A program made the position numbers and the translations under genes. From Alphaproteobacteria bacterium (GTDB lineage Bacteria; Pseudomonadota; Alphaproteobacteria; Puniceispirillales; Marisalimonadaceae): 64,000 bases of DNA. The stretch spans positions 59,299 through 123,298 of the forward strand of contig SGYL01000003.1 of NCBI GenBank assembly GCA_004213885.1, in the 5' to 3' direction. Below, piece after piece: positions 55,190 to 63,379 of the stretch (its first letter is position 1; each line of letters opens with the position of its first letter). Below the pieces are notes generated by a model. The model did no database searches. It was given only the letters and a program-made list of their open reading frames with translations, and was not told the origin of the DNA.

Positions 55190-56842
55190 ATGATAGATGT
55201 AATTCTACAAGCATTTGCAAGTATAGTTTTTGATCCGGTAACGTTAGGATTGATGTTAGTTGGCACCTTAGCTGGTATATTAGCAGGTGCAATTCCAGGC
55301 TTTACAATTGCAATGGGTGTAATTTTAACACTTCCATTTACTTTTGGAATGACTGCTATTCAAGGCTTAGCTACAATGTTAGGTGTATTTGTAGGAGGTT
55401 TTTCTGGAGGGTTAATGTCATGTATGTTAACCGGAATTCCTGGCACCCCTTCATCGGTAGCCACTACATTTGATGGGTTCCCCTTAGTAAGATCAGGAAA
55501 GCCAGGATTAGCCTTAGGATTAGGTTTATGGTCTTCTTTTTTTGGAGGAATGATAAGTGCTGTTATATTGGTAGCCTTAGCACCTCAATTGGCATTTTTA
55601 GGATTAGAATTTGGTCCTTGGGATTATTTTTCTTTAATCATTTTTGCATTAACGATTACTGTAAGCCTGTCCGGCGGAAATATTGTAAAAGGACTAATTG
55701 CAGGATTGTTAGGATTATTTGCTGCAACAGTTGGTGAAGATGAAATTAATGGTGTAGCCCGTTTTACATTTGGGTTTGATGAATTTAGACAGGGATTTGC
55801 ATTTTTACCAGTGTTAATTGGTTTATTTGCATTTTCTCAACTTTTAACTGATGTAGAAGACGGTAAAAGAGCAAAAAGTCCGTTAATGGAAAAATCTGGT
55901 ACTTTAGTGAGAGTAGAGCACAGGCAAGCAATTGCAATTATTCTTAAAAGATGGATAAATTTATTTAGATCAAGTTTTATTGGAATCTTTACCGGTATTT
56001 TACCTGCTGCAGGGGGTTCTATTTCAAATATATTAGCTTACGATCAGGCAAAAAAAGCATCTAAAAATAGGTCTAATTTCGGAAAAGGTGAATATGACGG
56101 AATTGTTGCGCCCGAAGCGGCTAATAATGCAACTGCAGGTGGAGCACTTATAATGATGATGGCCCTTGGAATACCAGGTGATATTGTTACGGCTGTAATG
56201 CTAGGTGCATTAATGATACATAATATTATACCTGGCCCAACTTTTATACAAGATGAGCCACTTTTAGCATATGGAGTATTTATAGCTTTTTTTGTTGCTC
56301 ATTTTTTTATGGTTGGTCTGCAAGCTTTTTCATTAAGAATATTTTTGTTAGTAACAAAAATACCAATGTACGTATTAGCATCAGTTATACTAGCATATTG
56401 TGCTATAGGTGTTTTTGCTTTACATAATGTTGTTTTTGACATTTGGGTTATGTTCTTTTTCGGAGTGATTGGTTACTTCATGAAAAAATTAGGTTTTCCT
56501 CTAGCTCCAATGATCTTGGGAGTGGTTTTAGGTAAATTAGCTGAGCTAAATTTAGCAAGAGCTACAGGTATAAGTGATGATTTATTATTGTTCTTTTTAA
56601 GACCTTGGTCACTATTTTTCCTCATAATGGCAGTAATTTCAGTAATTTTCCCATTCTATCAAGATGCAGAAAAAGGCTCGAAATTTTCAAATATTTACGT
56701 TCCAGCTTCAGTATTTGCTTTGGCTATTCCGTTACTCTTTATGGAAAGTATTACAAGATTAATAATTGCACTGATAATGATTGGCATATCTTTTTATTTT
56801 GTTTATAAGTCATTCATTAAAAACAAAGCGTTAATAAATTGA
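55190..56842 (+). CDS. tctA: TctA-family large membrane subunit
   Basis: Transport channel of the TTT system, 550 residues, about 12 helices. Conserved loops 'LAGAIPGFTIAMGVIL', 'GIPGTPSSVATTFDGFPL', 'GILPAAGGSISNILAYDQAK' and 'GIVAPEAANNATAGGALI' are diagnostic. Uses an ion gradient to move carboxylates or other solutes. ATG 55190 is chosen over GTG 55163. Its stop abuts the convergent SDR gene. Confidence 0.95.
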   Translation: MIDVILQAFASIVFDPVTLGLMLVGTLAGILAGAIPGFTIAMGVILTLPFTFGMTAIQGLATMLGVFVGGFSGGLMSCMLTGIPGTPSSVATTFDGFPLVRSGKPGLALGLGLWSSFFGGMISAVILVALAPQLAFLGLEFGPWDYFSLIIFALTITVSLSGGNIVKGLIAGLLGLFAATVGEDEINGVARFTFGFDEFRQGFAFLPVLIGLFAFSQLLTDVEDGKRAKSPLMEKSGTLVRVEHRQAIAIILKRWINLFRSSFIGIFTGILPAAGGSISNILAYDQAKKASKNRSNFGKGEYDGIVAPEAANNATAGGALIMMMALGIPGDIVTAVMLGALMIHNIIPGPTFIQDEPLLAYGVFIAFFVAHFFMVGLQAFSLRIFLLVTKIPMYVLASVILAYCAIGVFALHNVVFDIWVMFFFGVIGYFMKKLGFPLAPMILGVVLGKLAELNLARATGISDDLLLFFLRPWSLFFLIMAVISVIFPFYQDAEKGSKFSNIYVPASVFALAIPLLFMESITRLIIALIMIGISFYFVYKSFIKNKALIN

Positions 56843-57676
56843 TTAAAGGTATTTAGCAGATATTTCTAAACTTTTATCCCAAAGTTTATTAACGTTAATT
56901 TTACTCATAGAAAAGTTTGATGAAGGTGAAACCTTGCCTTTATAGAAATATTCTCCAGTTATTTTATTATGCGTTTCAATTAAATATAATAAAGTTTCAG
57001 TACCTTTATTTATATTTATTCCTCCAAATTTCATAGCCAATTTAATTCCTAATTTTATAATACAATTATTATTACTACCAAAATTAGTTTGAACAAAACC
57101 TGGATGAAGGCAATTAACATTTATTTCATCTTTTTTTAATATTTGACTTAATTTTTTTGTAAATAATATATTACACAACTTAGATTTTTTGTAAGCTATC
57201 CAACCATTATAGTTTGTTGTCATTTGAAGATCATTGAAATCTAGATCTACTCCCCAATGTGCACCACTTGCAACATTAATTATTTTAGAGTTTTTTTTAA
57301 TTAATTTTTTTTTGATTACAAAATGTGTAAAAAGAAAATATCCCAAATGATTTAACGCAAATGTTTTTTCTATTTTTTCTTTAGATAGAGATTTATTGAA
57401 AAAAACAGCTCCTGCATTATTGACTAATATGTCAAGTTGTGAAAACTTATTAACTTTAAAAAAATTCTTAATTTCCCCCAAACTTGATAAATCACATTTT
57501 AAAAATGAAATATTTTTGTTGTTTGAAATTTCTCTAAGCTTTCTAAGTGCAAGCTCTCCTTTATTTATGTTTTTTCCAATTAAAATTAAATTATTATTTT
57601 TGTTCTTGACTAAAGTTTTTGCAGCATTAAAACCTATACCACTTGTTCCTCCTGTGATTAAAATATTTTTTTTCAT
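56843..57676 (-). CDS. SDR-family oxidoreductase (retinol-dehydrogenase-like) in the thi operon
   Basis: 277-residue short-chain dehydrogenase. 'GGTSGIGFNAAKTLV' (cofactor loop), 'NNAGAVFF', catalytic Ser in 'NVASGAHWG' and Tyr-Lys in 'AYKKSKLCN' (the family's 'YxxSK' is changed to 'YKKSK'). The layout is that of the retinol-dehydrogenase/WW-oxidoreductase-like group. Overlaps the thiE end by 4 bases and therefore lies in the operon controlled by the TPP riboswitch. Substrate unknown. Confidence 0.88.
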   Translation of the reverse strand: MKKNILITGGTSGIGFNAAKTLVKNKNNNLILIGKNINKGELALRKLREISNNKNISFLKCDLSSLGEIKNFFKVNKFSQLDILVNNAGAVFFNKSLSKEKIEKTFALNHLGYFLFTHFVIKKKLIKKNSKIINVASGAHWGVDLDFNDLQMTTNYNGWIAYKKSKLCNILFTKKLSQILKKDEINVNCLHPGFVQTNFGSNNNCIIKLGIKLAMKFGGININKGTETLLYLIETHNKITGEYFYKGKVSPSSNFSMSKINVNKLWDKSLEISAKYL

Positions 57677-58329
57677 TTTGCTAATTTTTTAAATTCTATA
57701 AATTTTTTTTCAGGATCAATACTACTAAAAATTTCAGAGATCATTGCAAATCCTGAAACACCCATGGACTTAAGCTTATTAATGTTTTTTAGTTTAATAC
57801 CACCTATGGCTACAACAGGTATATCTACTTTTTTTATAATTTCTTCTAAAATCAACTCACCCATTGCATTTGATGCATCAGTCTTGCTATTAGTAGGGAA
57901 AACAGGCCCAACACCAACATAATTTATAAAATTAGGAATATTTTGAATTTGATCCAAGTCAGTAATTGATAAACCAATTTTTACTTTACTACTAATTTGA
58001 TTTTTTGCTAATTCAGGTTTTATGTCTTTTTGTCCTATATGTAAAATATCAACATCATTAGAAAGTTTGTTTACTACTTTTACATTATCATTAATACAAA
58101 GCTTACAACTTGTATTTTTTAAAACCTGTACAATTTTATTCGCAAGTTTTATAAAATCAGTATCATTTGAGTTTTTAAATCTAAGTTGAAATACATCTAA
58201 TCCTAAAGACGAAAAAAGACTAACAAACCTAACTAGAGCTTCACTTTTAGTTTCAGATGGTAAAAGATGCCTTTCTTGAATATTTTCAGGACCTCCAATT
58301 ACATATGTATTTAGTTTAAATGAGTTCAA
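57673..58329 (-). CDS. thiE: ThiE-like thiamine phosphate synthase
   Basis: Couples the pyrimidine and thiazole halves into thiamine phosphate. 'CINDNVKVVNKLSNDVDILH', 'HIGQKDI', 'VGVGPVFPTNSKTDAS' and 'PVVAIGGIK' are the TIM-barrel signatures of TenI/ThiE. The first 30 residues ('TYVIGGPENIQE') depart from standard ThiE. 218 residues, start TTG at 58329 inside the end of thiM (14-base overlap). Confidence 0.85.
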   Translation of the reverse strand: MNSFKLNTYVIGGPENIQERHLLPSETKSEALVRFVSLFSSLGLDVFQLRFKNSNDTDFIKLANKIVQVLKNTSCKLCINDNVKVVNKLSNDVDILHIGQKDIKPELAKNQISSKVKIGLSITDLDQIQNIPNFINYVGVGPVFPTNSKTDASNAMGELILEEIIKKVDIPVVAIGGIKLKNINKLKSMGVSGFAMISEIFSSIDPEKKFIEFKKLAK

Positions 58330-59134
58330 TTTTTATATTTTTTTCAACCTCATCAGTTGTTAAATTATAAATTGTATCTATTAATTCCGTTCTTAATGAG
58401 GCTGGGCCTCTAGCCGACTTTGACGCTTTGTCAGATGCAACTGAATATATTCCTAACATATTAGCAGTAGAAACTAAATTATCTTGATTACTAGTTAATG
58501 CTGCACCTATAAGACATGTAAGGGCACACCCGGTTGCAGTTATTTTTGTCATCATTTCATTTCCACCATGAATAGCATAAACTTTTGAACCGTTAGTTAC
58601 ATAGTCAACTTCGCCGGTAACAGCTACTATTATCTCATTATAGTTTGAAATATTAATTGCAGCATCTAAAGCCTCATTTGAAGATGATGTGCTATCAACT
58701 CCTTTCCCACTATTTGAAATACCAGATATTGAAATAATTTCAGATGCATTGCCTCTCAAAACTGTTGGTTTTAAAGATAATAATTCTCTAGTATTTTTAC
58801 TTCTAAAATCACTTGCACCTGCGCCTACAGGGTCTAAAACCCAAGGTACGCCATGTAAATTTGCTTCATTTGCTACTTTAATCGCACATTTTTGCCAATG
58901 TTGATCAAAAGTTCCAATATTTATAGTTAAAGCACCATTAATTGCTTTAGATAGATTTGCAAAAGATTTGGCTTCTTCAATTGCATGAGCCATAGCGGGC
59001 GATGCCCCAATTGATAACAGCATGTTTGCAGCTATATCCATAGAAACAAAGTTACTTATATTCCAAACCAATGGTGATTTTGTTTTTATTTCCTTAAGTA
59101 AGTTTCCTGCATTAGTATCTTTTAAATAATTCAT
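58316..59134 (-). CDS. thiM: ThiM, hydroxyethylthiazole kinase
   Basis: Phosphorylates the thiazole alcohol in thiamine salvage. 'NISNFVSMDIAANMLLSIG', 'ASPAMAHAIEEA', 'VLDPVGAGASDFR' and 'TATGCALTCLIGA' are the family blocks. 272 residues. First gene of the TPP-riboswitch operon; its GGAGGG ribosome site is part of the aptamer. Confidence 0.95.
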   Translation of the reverse strand: MNYLKDTNAGNLLKEIKTKSPLVWNISNFVSMDIAANMLLSIGASPAMAHAIEEAKSFANLSKAINGALTINIGTFDQHWQKCAIKVANEANLHGVPWVLDPVGAGASDFRSKNTRELLSLKPTVLRGNASEIISISGISNSGKGVDSTSSSNEALDAAINISNYNEIIVAVTGEVDYVTNGSKVYAIHGGNEMMTKITATGCALTCLIGAALTSNQDNLVSTANMLGIYSVASDKASKSARGPASLRTELIDTIYNLTTDEVEKNIKIELI

Positions 59135-59137
59135 ACT

Positions 59138-59212
59138 CTCCCTCCGCCAGTATTATCTAGATCAGGTTATAAGGGTATTTCTCAGCTTATTATGTAAGCA
59201 CCCCTGTTATTT
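59138..59212 (-). promoter_or_regulatory. TPP (thi-box) riboswitch controlling thiM-thiE-SDR
   Basis: On the minus strand the leader contains 'CAGGGGTGC', 'GCTGAGAAATACCC', 'AACCTGATCTAGATAATAC' and 'TGGCGGAGGG', the hallmarks of the thi-box aptamer in correct order. P4 pairing CUAG/CUGG is retained with compensating wobble. The GGAGG Shine-Dalgarno (plus 59141-59145) is the 3' strand of the aptamer, so control is probably by blocking translation when thiamine pyrophosphate is bound. Confidence 0.97.
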
Positions 59213-59324
59213 GTGTTTATAATTATATATAACAGAAGTTTTTAATCTACATTATTTTTTTATTTGTTGTGATTAATTCTTGTTTTTTTTTCTTATTTAT
59301 TCTTTTATATAAATGAGGAGTTTT

Positions 59325-60119
59325 ATGATAATTAATCATGGAGTACGAGGTTCTTTACCTATCTCAGGACCTTTTTCGTTTAAATATGGTGGTTCAACAC
59401 CTTGTGTGGAAATTCTTACAAAAAATGTTCAGATTATATTTGATTGCGGTAGTGGGTTTTCTAAAGTTAATATCGATGATACGAAACCAACAATAATTTT
59501 ATTATCTCATTTTCATCATGATCATCTTCAAGGCCTTCCATTTAATCCAACTTTATATTCATCAAAAGAACCAATTTTAGTTGCCTGCGCCCACAAATCA
59601 AAACTTGAAACGAAAGAAATTATAAAGCAAAGTTTTTCGCCTCCATTTTTTCCTTTTGATCTATTAAATTTAACTAACAATGTAAAAATTGTAGAGTTTA
59701 AGGATATATCATCTGAATTTAAGTCATATAATTTGTCTTCTTTTAGTTTGATCCATCCAGGGGAGTCTTCTGGATATAGTTTAAATGATCAAAATAAAAA
59801 ATTTTGTTATCTTTTAGACAATGAATTTAATAAAACACAAAAAAATAATTTAATTAAATTCTGTGAGAATTCTGACATTATAATATGGGATGGAATGTTT
59901 ACAGAAAATGAATTGAAAACAAAAAAAGGTTGGGGTCATTCTTCCATTGAACAAGGTTTAAAGTTTGCAGAAGATTTAGACTTAAAAAAATTAATAATTT
60001 CACATCATGCACCAGATAGGACAGATGATCAAATTGAAAAAATTAGTGCTAAATATAAAAATTCTAATTTAATTTTTGCTCAAGAAAATAAGGAGATTAG
60101 TTTTTATGGAAAAACTTGA
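59325..60119 (+). CDS. MBL-fold metallo-hydrolase (TaR3-like / cyclic-phosphodiesterase-type)
   Basis: 264-residue metallo-beta-lactamase fold protein, cytoplasmic. 'GVRGSLP' and 'YGGSTPCVEIL' begin the fold, the first metal motif is 'SHFHHDHLQGLPF' near residue 62, further ligands are in 'SLIHPGESSGY', 'CYLLDNEFN' and 'IISHHAPDR'. Closest family type is the PhnP/TaR3-like group of phosphodiesterases. The ATG at 59325 has AGGAG just upstream; an ATG at 59313 would place that site inside the gene. Overlaps the next gene, a cyclic-nucleotide-binding protein, by 14 bases. Substrate unknown. Confidence 0.85.
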   Translation: MIINHGVRGSLPISGPFSFKYGGSTPCVEILTKNVQIIFDCGSGFSKVNIDDTKPTIILLSHFHHDHLQGLPFNPTLYSSKEPILVACAHKSKLETKEIIKQSFSPPFFPFDLLNLTNNVKIVEFKDISSEFKSYNLSSFSLIHPGESSGYSLNDQNKKFCYLLDNEFNKTQKNNLIKFCENSDIIIWDGMFTENELKTKKGWGHSSIEQGLKFAEDLDLKKLIISHHAPDRTDDQIEKISAKYKNSNLIFAQENKEISFYGKT

Positions 60120-60444
60120 TTTTAATCAGAACCAGAGCGTATTTAGAGTTGGAGAAAGTTCTGATAAAATGTTTTTGCTAGTTAAGGGGAAAGTAGGAAT
60201 TTTCTTGCCCAAAAATGAGACAAAAGACGCAGATTTTTTTGTCGAAGAAAATGAATTATTTGGTGAAATGGGTATTATTGACAATGAACTTAGATCGGCC
60301 TCTGCAAGGTGTGTCACTGAAAGTACTATCATTGCTATTACAAAAAAAGAATTTGATGAACAAGTAAATTCATCAAATATATTTGTTAAGGCTTGTTTGG
60401 CAGCATTGTCTCATAGATTAAGACAAGCGAATAAAAAGCTTTAA
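60106..60444 (+). CDS. Single-domain cyclic-nucleotide-binding protein
   Basis: A stand-alone 112-residue cNMP-binding domain (Crp-like beta-roll). 'DKMFLLVKGKVGIFL' and the phosphate-binding cassette 'FGEMGIIDNELRSASARC' with the key Glu and Arg are present, then helix 'KKEFDEQV' and a short tail. There is no DNA-binding helix-turn-helix, so it is not a Crp/Fnr regulator. AAGGAG precedes the ATG at 60106. Translationally coupled to the MBL hydrolase, suggesting they act together. Confidence 0.87.
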   Translation: MEKLDFNQNQSVFRVGESSDKMFLLVKGKVGIFLPKNETKDADFFVEENELFGEMGIIDNELRSASARCVTESTIIAITKKEFDEQVNSSNIFVKACLAALSHRLRQANKKL

Positions 60445-60454
60445 ATCACAACAA

Positions 60455-60475
60455 TATAAAAATTGAATTTTTATA
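60455..60475. terminator. Weak AT-only inverted repeat between convergent genes
   Basis: 'TATAAAAATT' faces its complement 'AATTTTTATA' across one base (21 bases in all), between the ends of the cNMP gene and the convergent PhyH gene. It could end transcription in both directions, but the stem holds no G or C pairs, so support is low. Confidence 0.3.
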
Positions 60476-60501
60476 ATTTATATTTGGTGAGATATAATAT
60501 T

Positions 60502-61323
60502 TTACCAATCTTTTTCAAAATCTTTTGAATAACAAAAACGTTTTATAGGTGTAGCTTCACCTCTTGGAACTTGAGCAATTGGGTTAAGTTTAAAACTATC
60601 AACGCCTCTAGCCAATTGAGTTTCAAAAAAAGGCCATTCATTTAAATCTGCTTTTACATTTGTAGGAGAAAATCTCATTGTTATTCCGCATCTTCTTCTA
60701 TCTGAATTGTTTGGATCCGATCCATGGAGTAATGCATCATTATGTAAAGAAATTTCACCTGCTTTCAAATCCATATAAACGATATTTTTGTCATCAATTT
60801 GATCTTCTGAAACTTCTTGGTCTAAAACTAAATGAGATGCTTTATTTGTATGGTGTTTAAATCCATTTAATCCTTTATTATGGCTTCCTGAAACAACTTT
60901 CATTGCACCATTTTCTTTGTCAGTGTCGTATACTGCTAACCAAACAGTTACTGCATTGGCAGGGTTTAACGGCCAATATTGTGCATCCTGATGCCAAGGA
61001 ACAACAGATCCACTTCTAGGTTCTTTATGAAAAAATTGACCTCCCCATTGAACAAAATTTGGGCCTAAGATGTCTTCAACATAGTCTAATATTTCAGGCG
61101 TCCTACATAAGTCATGAAATTTTTTACTAGCTTTATGCCACATATTTGTTTTATTTATATCCACGTCAGATGGAAGTCTAGAACTTAATTCTTCAAATAA
61201 TTCTTGTAATTCTAAGGCTCCATTATTTGAAAAAACAGGTAGGTTTTTAATGTAACCTTGTTCGGAATATTGTTGTTTTTCTTTGTTTGTTAATCTTCTA
61301 ACTTCATCACTAATCTGATACAT
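60502..61323 (-). CDS. PhyH-family Fe(II)/2-oxoglutarate dioxygenase
   Basis: 273-residue dioxygenase of the phytanoyl-CoA hydroxylase superfamily. Metal ligands H111 and D113 are in 'VPWHQDAQYW' and the distal His is H200 in 'HNDALLHGSDPN'; R210 binds 2-oxoglutarate. Members hydroxylate many substrates, including ectoine-type osmolytes and halogenated or lipid compounds, and the substrate here is unknown. No obvious partner gene. Convergent with the cNMP gene. Confidence 0.9.
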   Translation of the reverse strand: MYQISDEVRRLTNKEKQQYSEQGYIKNLPVFSNNGALELQELFEELSSRLPSDVDINKTNMWHKASKKFHDLCRTPEILDYVEDILGPNFVQWGGQFFHKEPRSGSVVPWHQDAQYWPLNPANAVTVWLAVYDTDKENGAMKVVSGSHNKGLNGFKHHTNKASHLVLDQEVSEDQIDDKNIVYMDLKAGEISLHNDALLHGSDPNNSDRRRCGITMRFSPTNVKADLNEWPFFETQLARGVDSFKLNPIAQVPRGEATPIKRFCYSKDFEKDW

Positions 61324-61420
61324 AGAGCCTCCAGTAAAAAAATAAATTATAATGGAGAAAATTAAATCTATCGAATTATAAAAACTTATGGATTTTATAA
61401 AATAATATGATTTTGATAAA

Positions 61421-61528
61421 TTAAATACTTATTTTCAATAATTTAGTTATATCACTACCAGTTATTTTTCTTTTATCTTCATCAGTCAATCCAACTGTTT
61501 CTATAACATGTTGTACTGTATTATCTTC
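61421..61528 (-). pseudogene. C-terminal remnant of an amidohydrolase-2 family gene
   Basis: A 35-codon open stretch directly behind the glk stop, in a frame with a stop just before it and no start codon. It encodes '...VQHVIETVGLTDEDKRK' then 'ITGSDITKLLKI' and a stop. This is the usual end of amidohydrolase_2 proteins ('AGLSDEDKRKILGGNAARLLGI'). Nothing of the metal-binding body remains, so it is most likely a deletion scar. A chance frame is the alternative. The remaining gap to 61323 shows nothing. Confidence 0.5.
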
Positions 61529-61532
61529 TTAA

Positions 61533-62546
61533 TCATTTATCATAAATCATATATGTTTTTTGAAAATAAGTATTATGAAAACAATCTTTTGCTCCTATTA
61601 GTCCATTACTTTCATTTTCACATAAATAAATTGGGATATCATTCAGATAATCAAAGTATTGATCAATTTTAAAAAACTCATCAAGAAAGATATCTTGATT
61701 TAAAAATTTTTGTAATTTTATTGAAATTCCACCACATATTATTACACCGCCAAGACTCCCACTTAAAAAAATATTATTGATTATAGATATCACTAAAATT
61801 TTATACATCTGAGTAATTGCAGAAACAGCATTTGGATCTTTTTTATCAGCCAAGTCTGCAATTTCTCTAGCTTTGATTTTTATTACTTGGCTTCTATTTT
61901 TATACTGATAAAAGTTAAATAAATTTTCAATACCTCTTCCACTAACTAAATCTTCAAAACTAACATATTTGTGAGATTTAAGAAAATGAGTTAAGATTTC
62001 TATTTGTTCAGGATTACTTGGTGAAAAATATATATTTCCACCTTCACCAGGAATAGATATTACGTTATTATCAATTTTTTTTAAGTTACAAACTCCTAGA
62101 CCAGTTCCAGGACCTGTTACCAAAAGAGGGGAGTTTTTTTTTGAAGTTCCATGTTTTATTTTTTTAAGGTTTAATTTCTTTAATAAAATTTTATATTTCT
62201 CTTCATCTTCTTCCAAGAGTAAATCTTTAAAAACAAAACTTTGCGCAACAAAATCATTGATCACTAAAAGTGATGTAAGTTTAAGGTTTTTTAAAAGTTC
62301 AACTTTATTAAATTTAATATGATTGTTACTTAATATAACATCATCATCTTCACAGGGTCCCGCGACGCCAATCGATACATGTTCATAAAAAATGTTATGT
62401 TTTTGCTTATACGTTTTAATAATATCTTCTAAAGATTTAAAATCTGAACATAAAAAGTTTTCGATGAGACTTATTTCAGCATTAATATTTTTTTGAAACG
62501 CCAATCTAGCATTTGTTCCTCCAACATCTGCAACGATTAAACTCAT
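61533..62546 (-). CDS. glk: Glucokinase
   Basis: ATP-dependent phosphorylation of glucose (337 aa, Glk/ROK-like family of Proteobacteria). 'LIVADVGGTNARLAFQ' (phosphate loop), 'GVAGPCEDDDVILSNN', 'GPGTGLGVC' and 'SIPGEGGNIYFSP' with 'GVIICGGIS' are the family blocks. The gene is monocistronic, divergent from the GST gene. No Entner-Doudoroff or glycolysis genes are near. Confidence 0.93.
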   Translation of the reverse strand: MSLIVADVGGTNARLAFQKNINAEISLIENFLCSDFKSLEDIIKTYKQKHNIFYEHVSIGVAGPCEDDDVILSNNHIKFNKVELLKNLKLTSLLVINDFVAQSFVFKDLLLEEDEEKYKILLKKLNLKKIKHGTSKKNSPLLVTGPGTGLGVCNLKKIDNNVISIPGEGGNIYFSPSNPEQIEILTHFLKSHKYVSFEDLVSGRGIENLFNFYQYKNRSQVIKIKAREIADLADKKDPNAVSAITQMYKILVISIINNIFLSGSLGGVIICGGISIKLQKFLNQDIFLDEFFKIDQYFDYLNDIPIYLCENESNGLIGAKDCFHNTYFQKTYMIYDK

Positions 62547-62608
62547 AAAAACCTTTCAAAATTTTGATTTATGTTTAGATTATCTTAGTAATAGTATGGA
62601 GATATACA

Positions 62609-63298
62609 ATGATTAAATTTTATTATAACACTGGTCCAAACCCTATGAAGATAGCTTTATTTTTAGAAGAAGCAAATCTAGATTACGAAGCAATTCCTAT
62701 AGATACAAGAAAAGGTGAACAGCATAAAGATGATTATCTTAAAATTAATCCTAATGCAAAGGCTCCAACTATTATAGACGGTGATAATATTATTTTTGAT
62801 AGTAATGCTATACTTTTGTATTTAGGGGAAAAAACAAATAAATTTATGCCAAATAATGATTTGAAATCTAAGAGTGAGTTATATTCTTGGTTAATGTTTG
62901 TGGCAACTGGAATAGGCCCTTACTCTGGACAATCAGTACATTTTCAACACATGGCTCCTGAAAAAATAAAATATGCAATCAATCGATACAGCTATGAAGC
63001 AGAAAGACATTACAATATTTTAAATGATAGACTTGCAAATAATGAGTATATGTTGGGTAACACTTACACAATCGTTGATATGGCCTTGTGGGGTTGGACT
63101 AGAATGATTGAAAAAGTGATTGCAGTTGGAGAATTAGATAAAAGAAAAAATCTAAAAAGACTTATGGAATATATAAACACTAGACCTGCAAGTGAAAAAG
63201 CTGAAAACATTGCTAATAGAAACAATCATAATTTTAAAATTGAAATTGATGAAGATGCCAGCAAATACATGTTCCCCCAAAATGAAAGACTTAAATAA
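62609..63298 (+). CDS. Glutathione S-transferase
   Basis: 229-residue GST. The N-terminal thioredoxin fold has 'YYNTGPNPMKIALFLEEANL', cis-Pro in 'NAKAPTI' and the glutathione-binding 'FDSNAILLYLGEKT'; the C-terminal helical domain holds 'YTIVDMALWGW'. Resembles YfcG-like (Nu) GSTs, which often act as glutathione disulfide reductases. Divergent from glk. Confidence 0.93.
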   Translation: MIKFYYNTGPNPMKIALFLEEANLDYEAIPIDTRKGEQHKDDYLKINPNAKAPTIIDGDNIIFDSNAILLYLGEKTNKFMPNNDLKSKSELYSWLMFVATGIGPYSGQSVHFQHMAPEKIKYAINRYSYEAERHYNILNDRLANNEYMLGNTYTIVDMALWGWTRMIEKVIAVGELDKRKNLKRLMEYINTRPASEKAENIANRNNHNFKIEIDEDASKYMFPQNERLK

Positions 63299-63379
63299 AG
63301 ATTTTTAAAAACTAATCTTAATCTATTATTTGGTACAAAAATTGTATATTATTTTAATAATTATCAATTTGAGTTAGTT

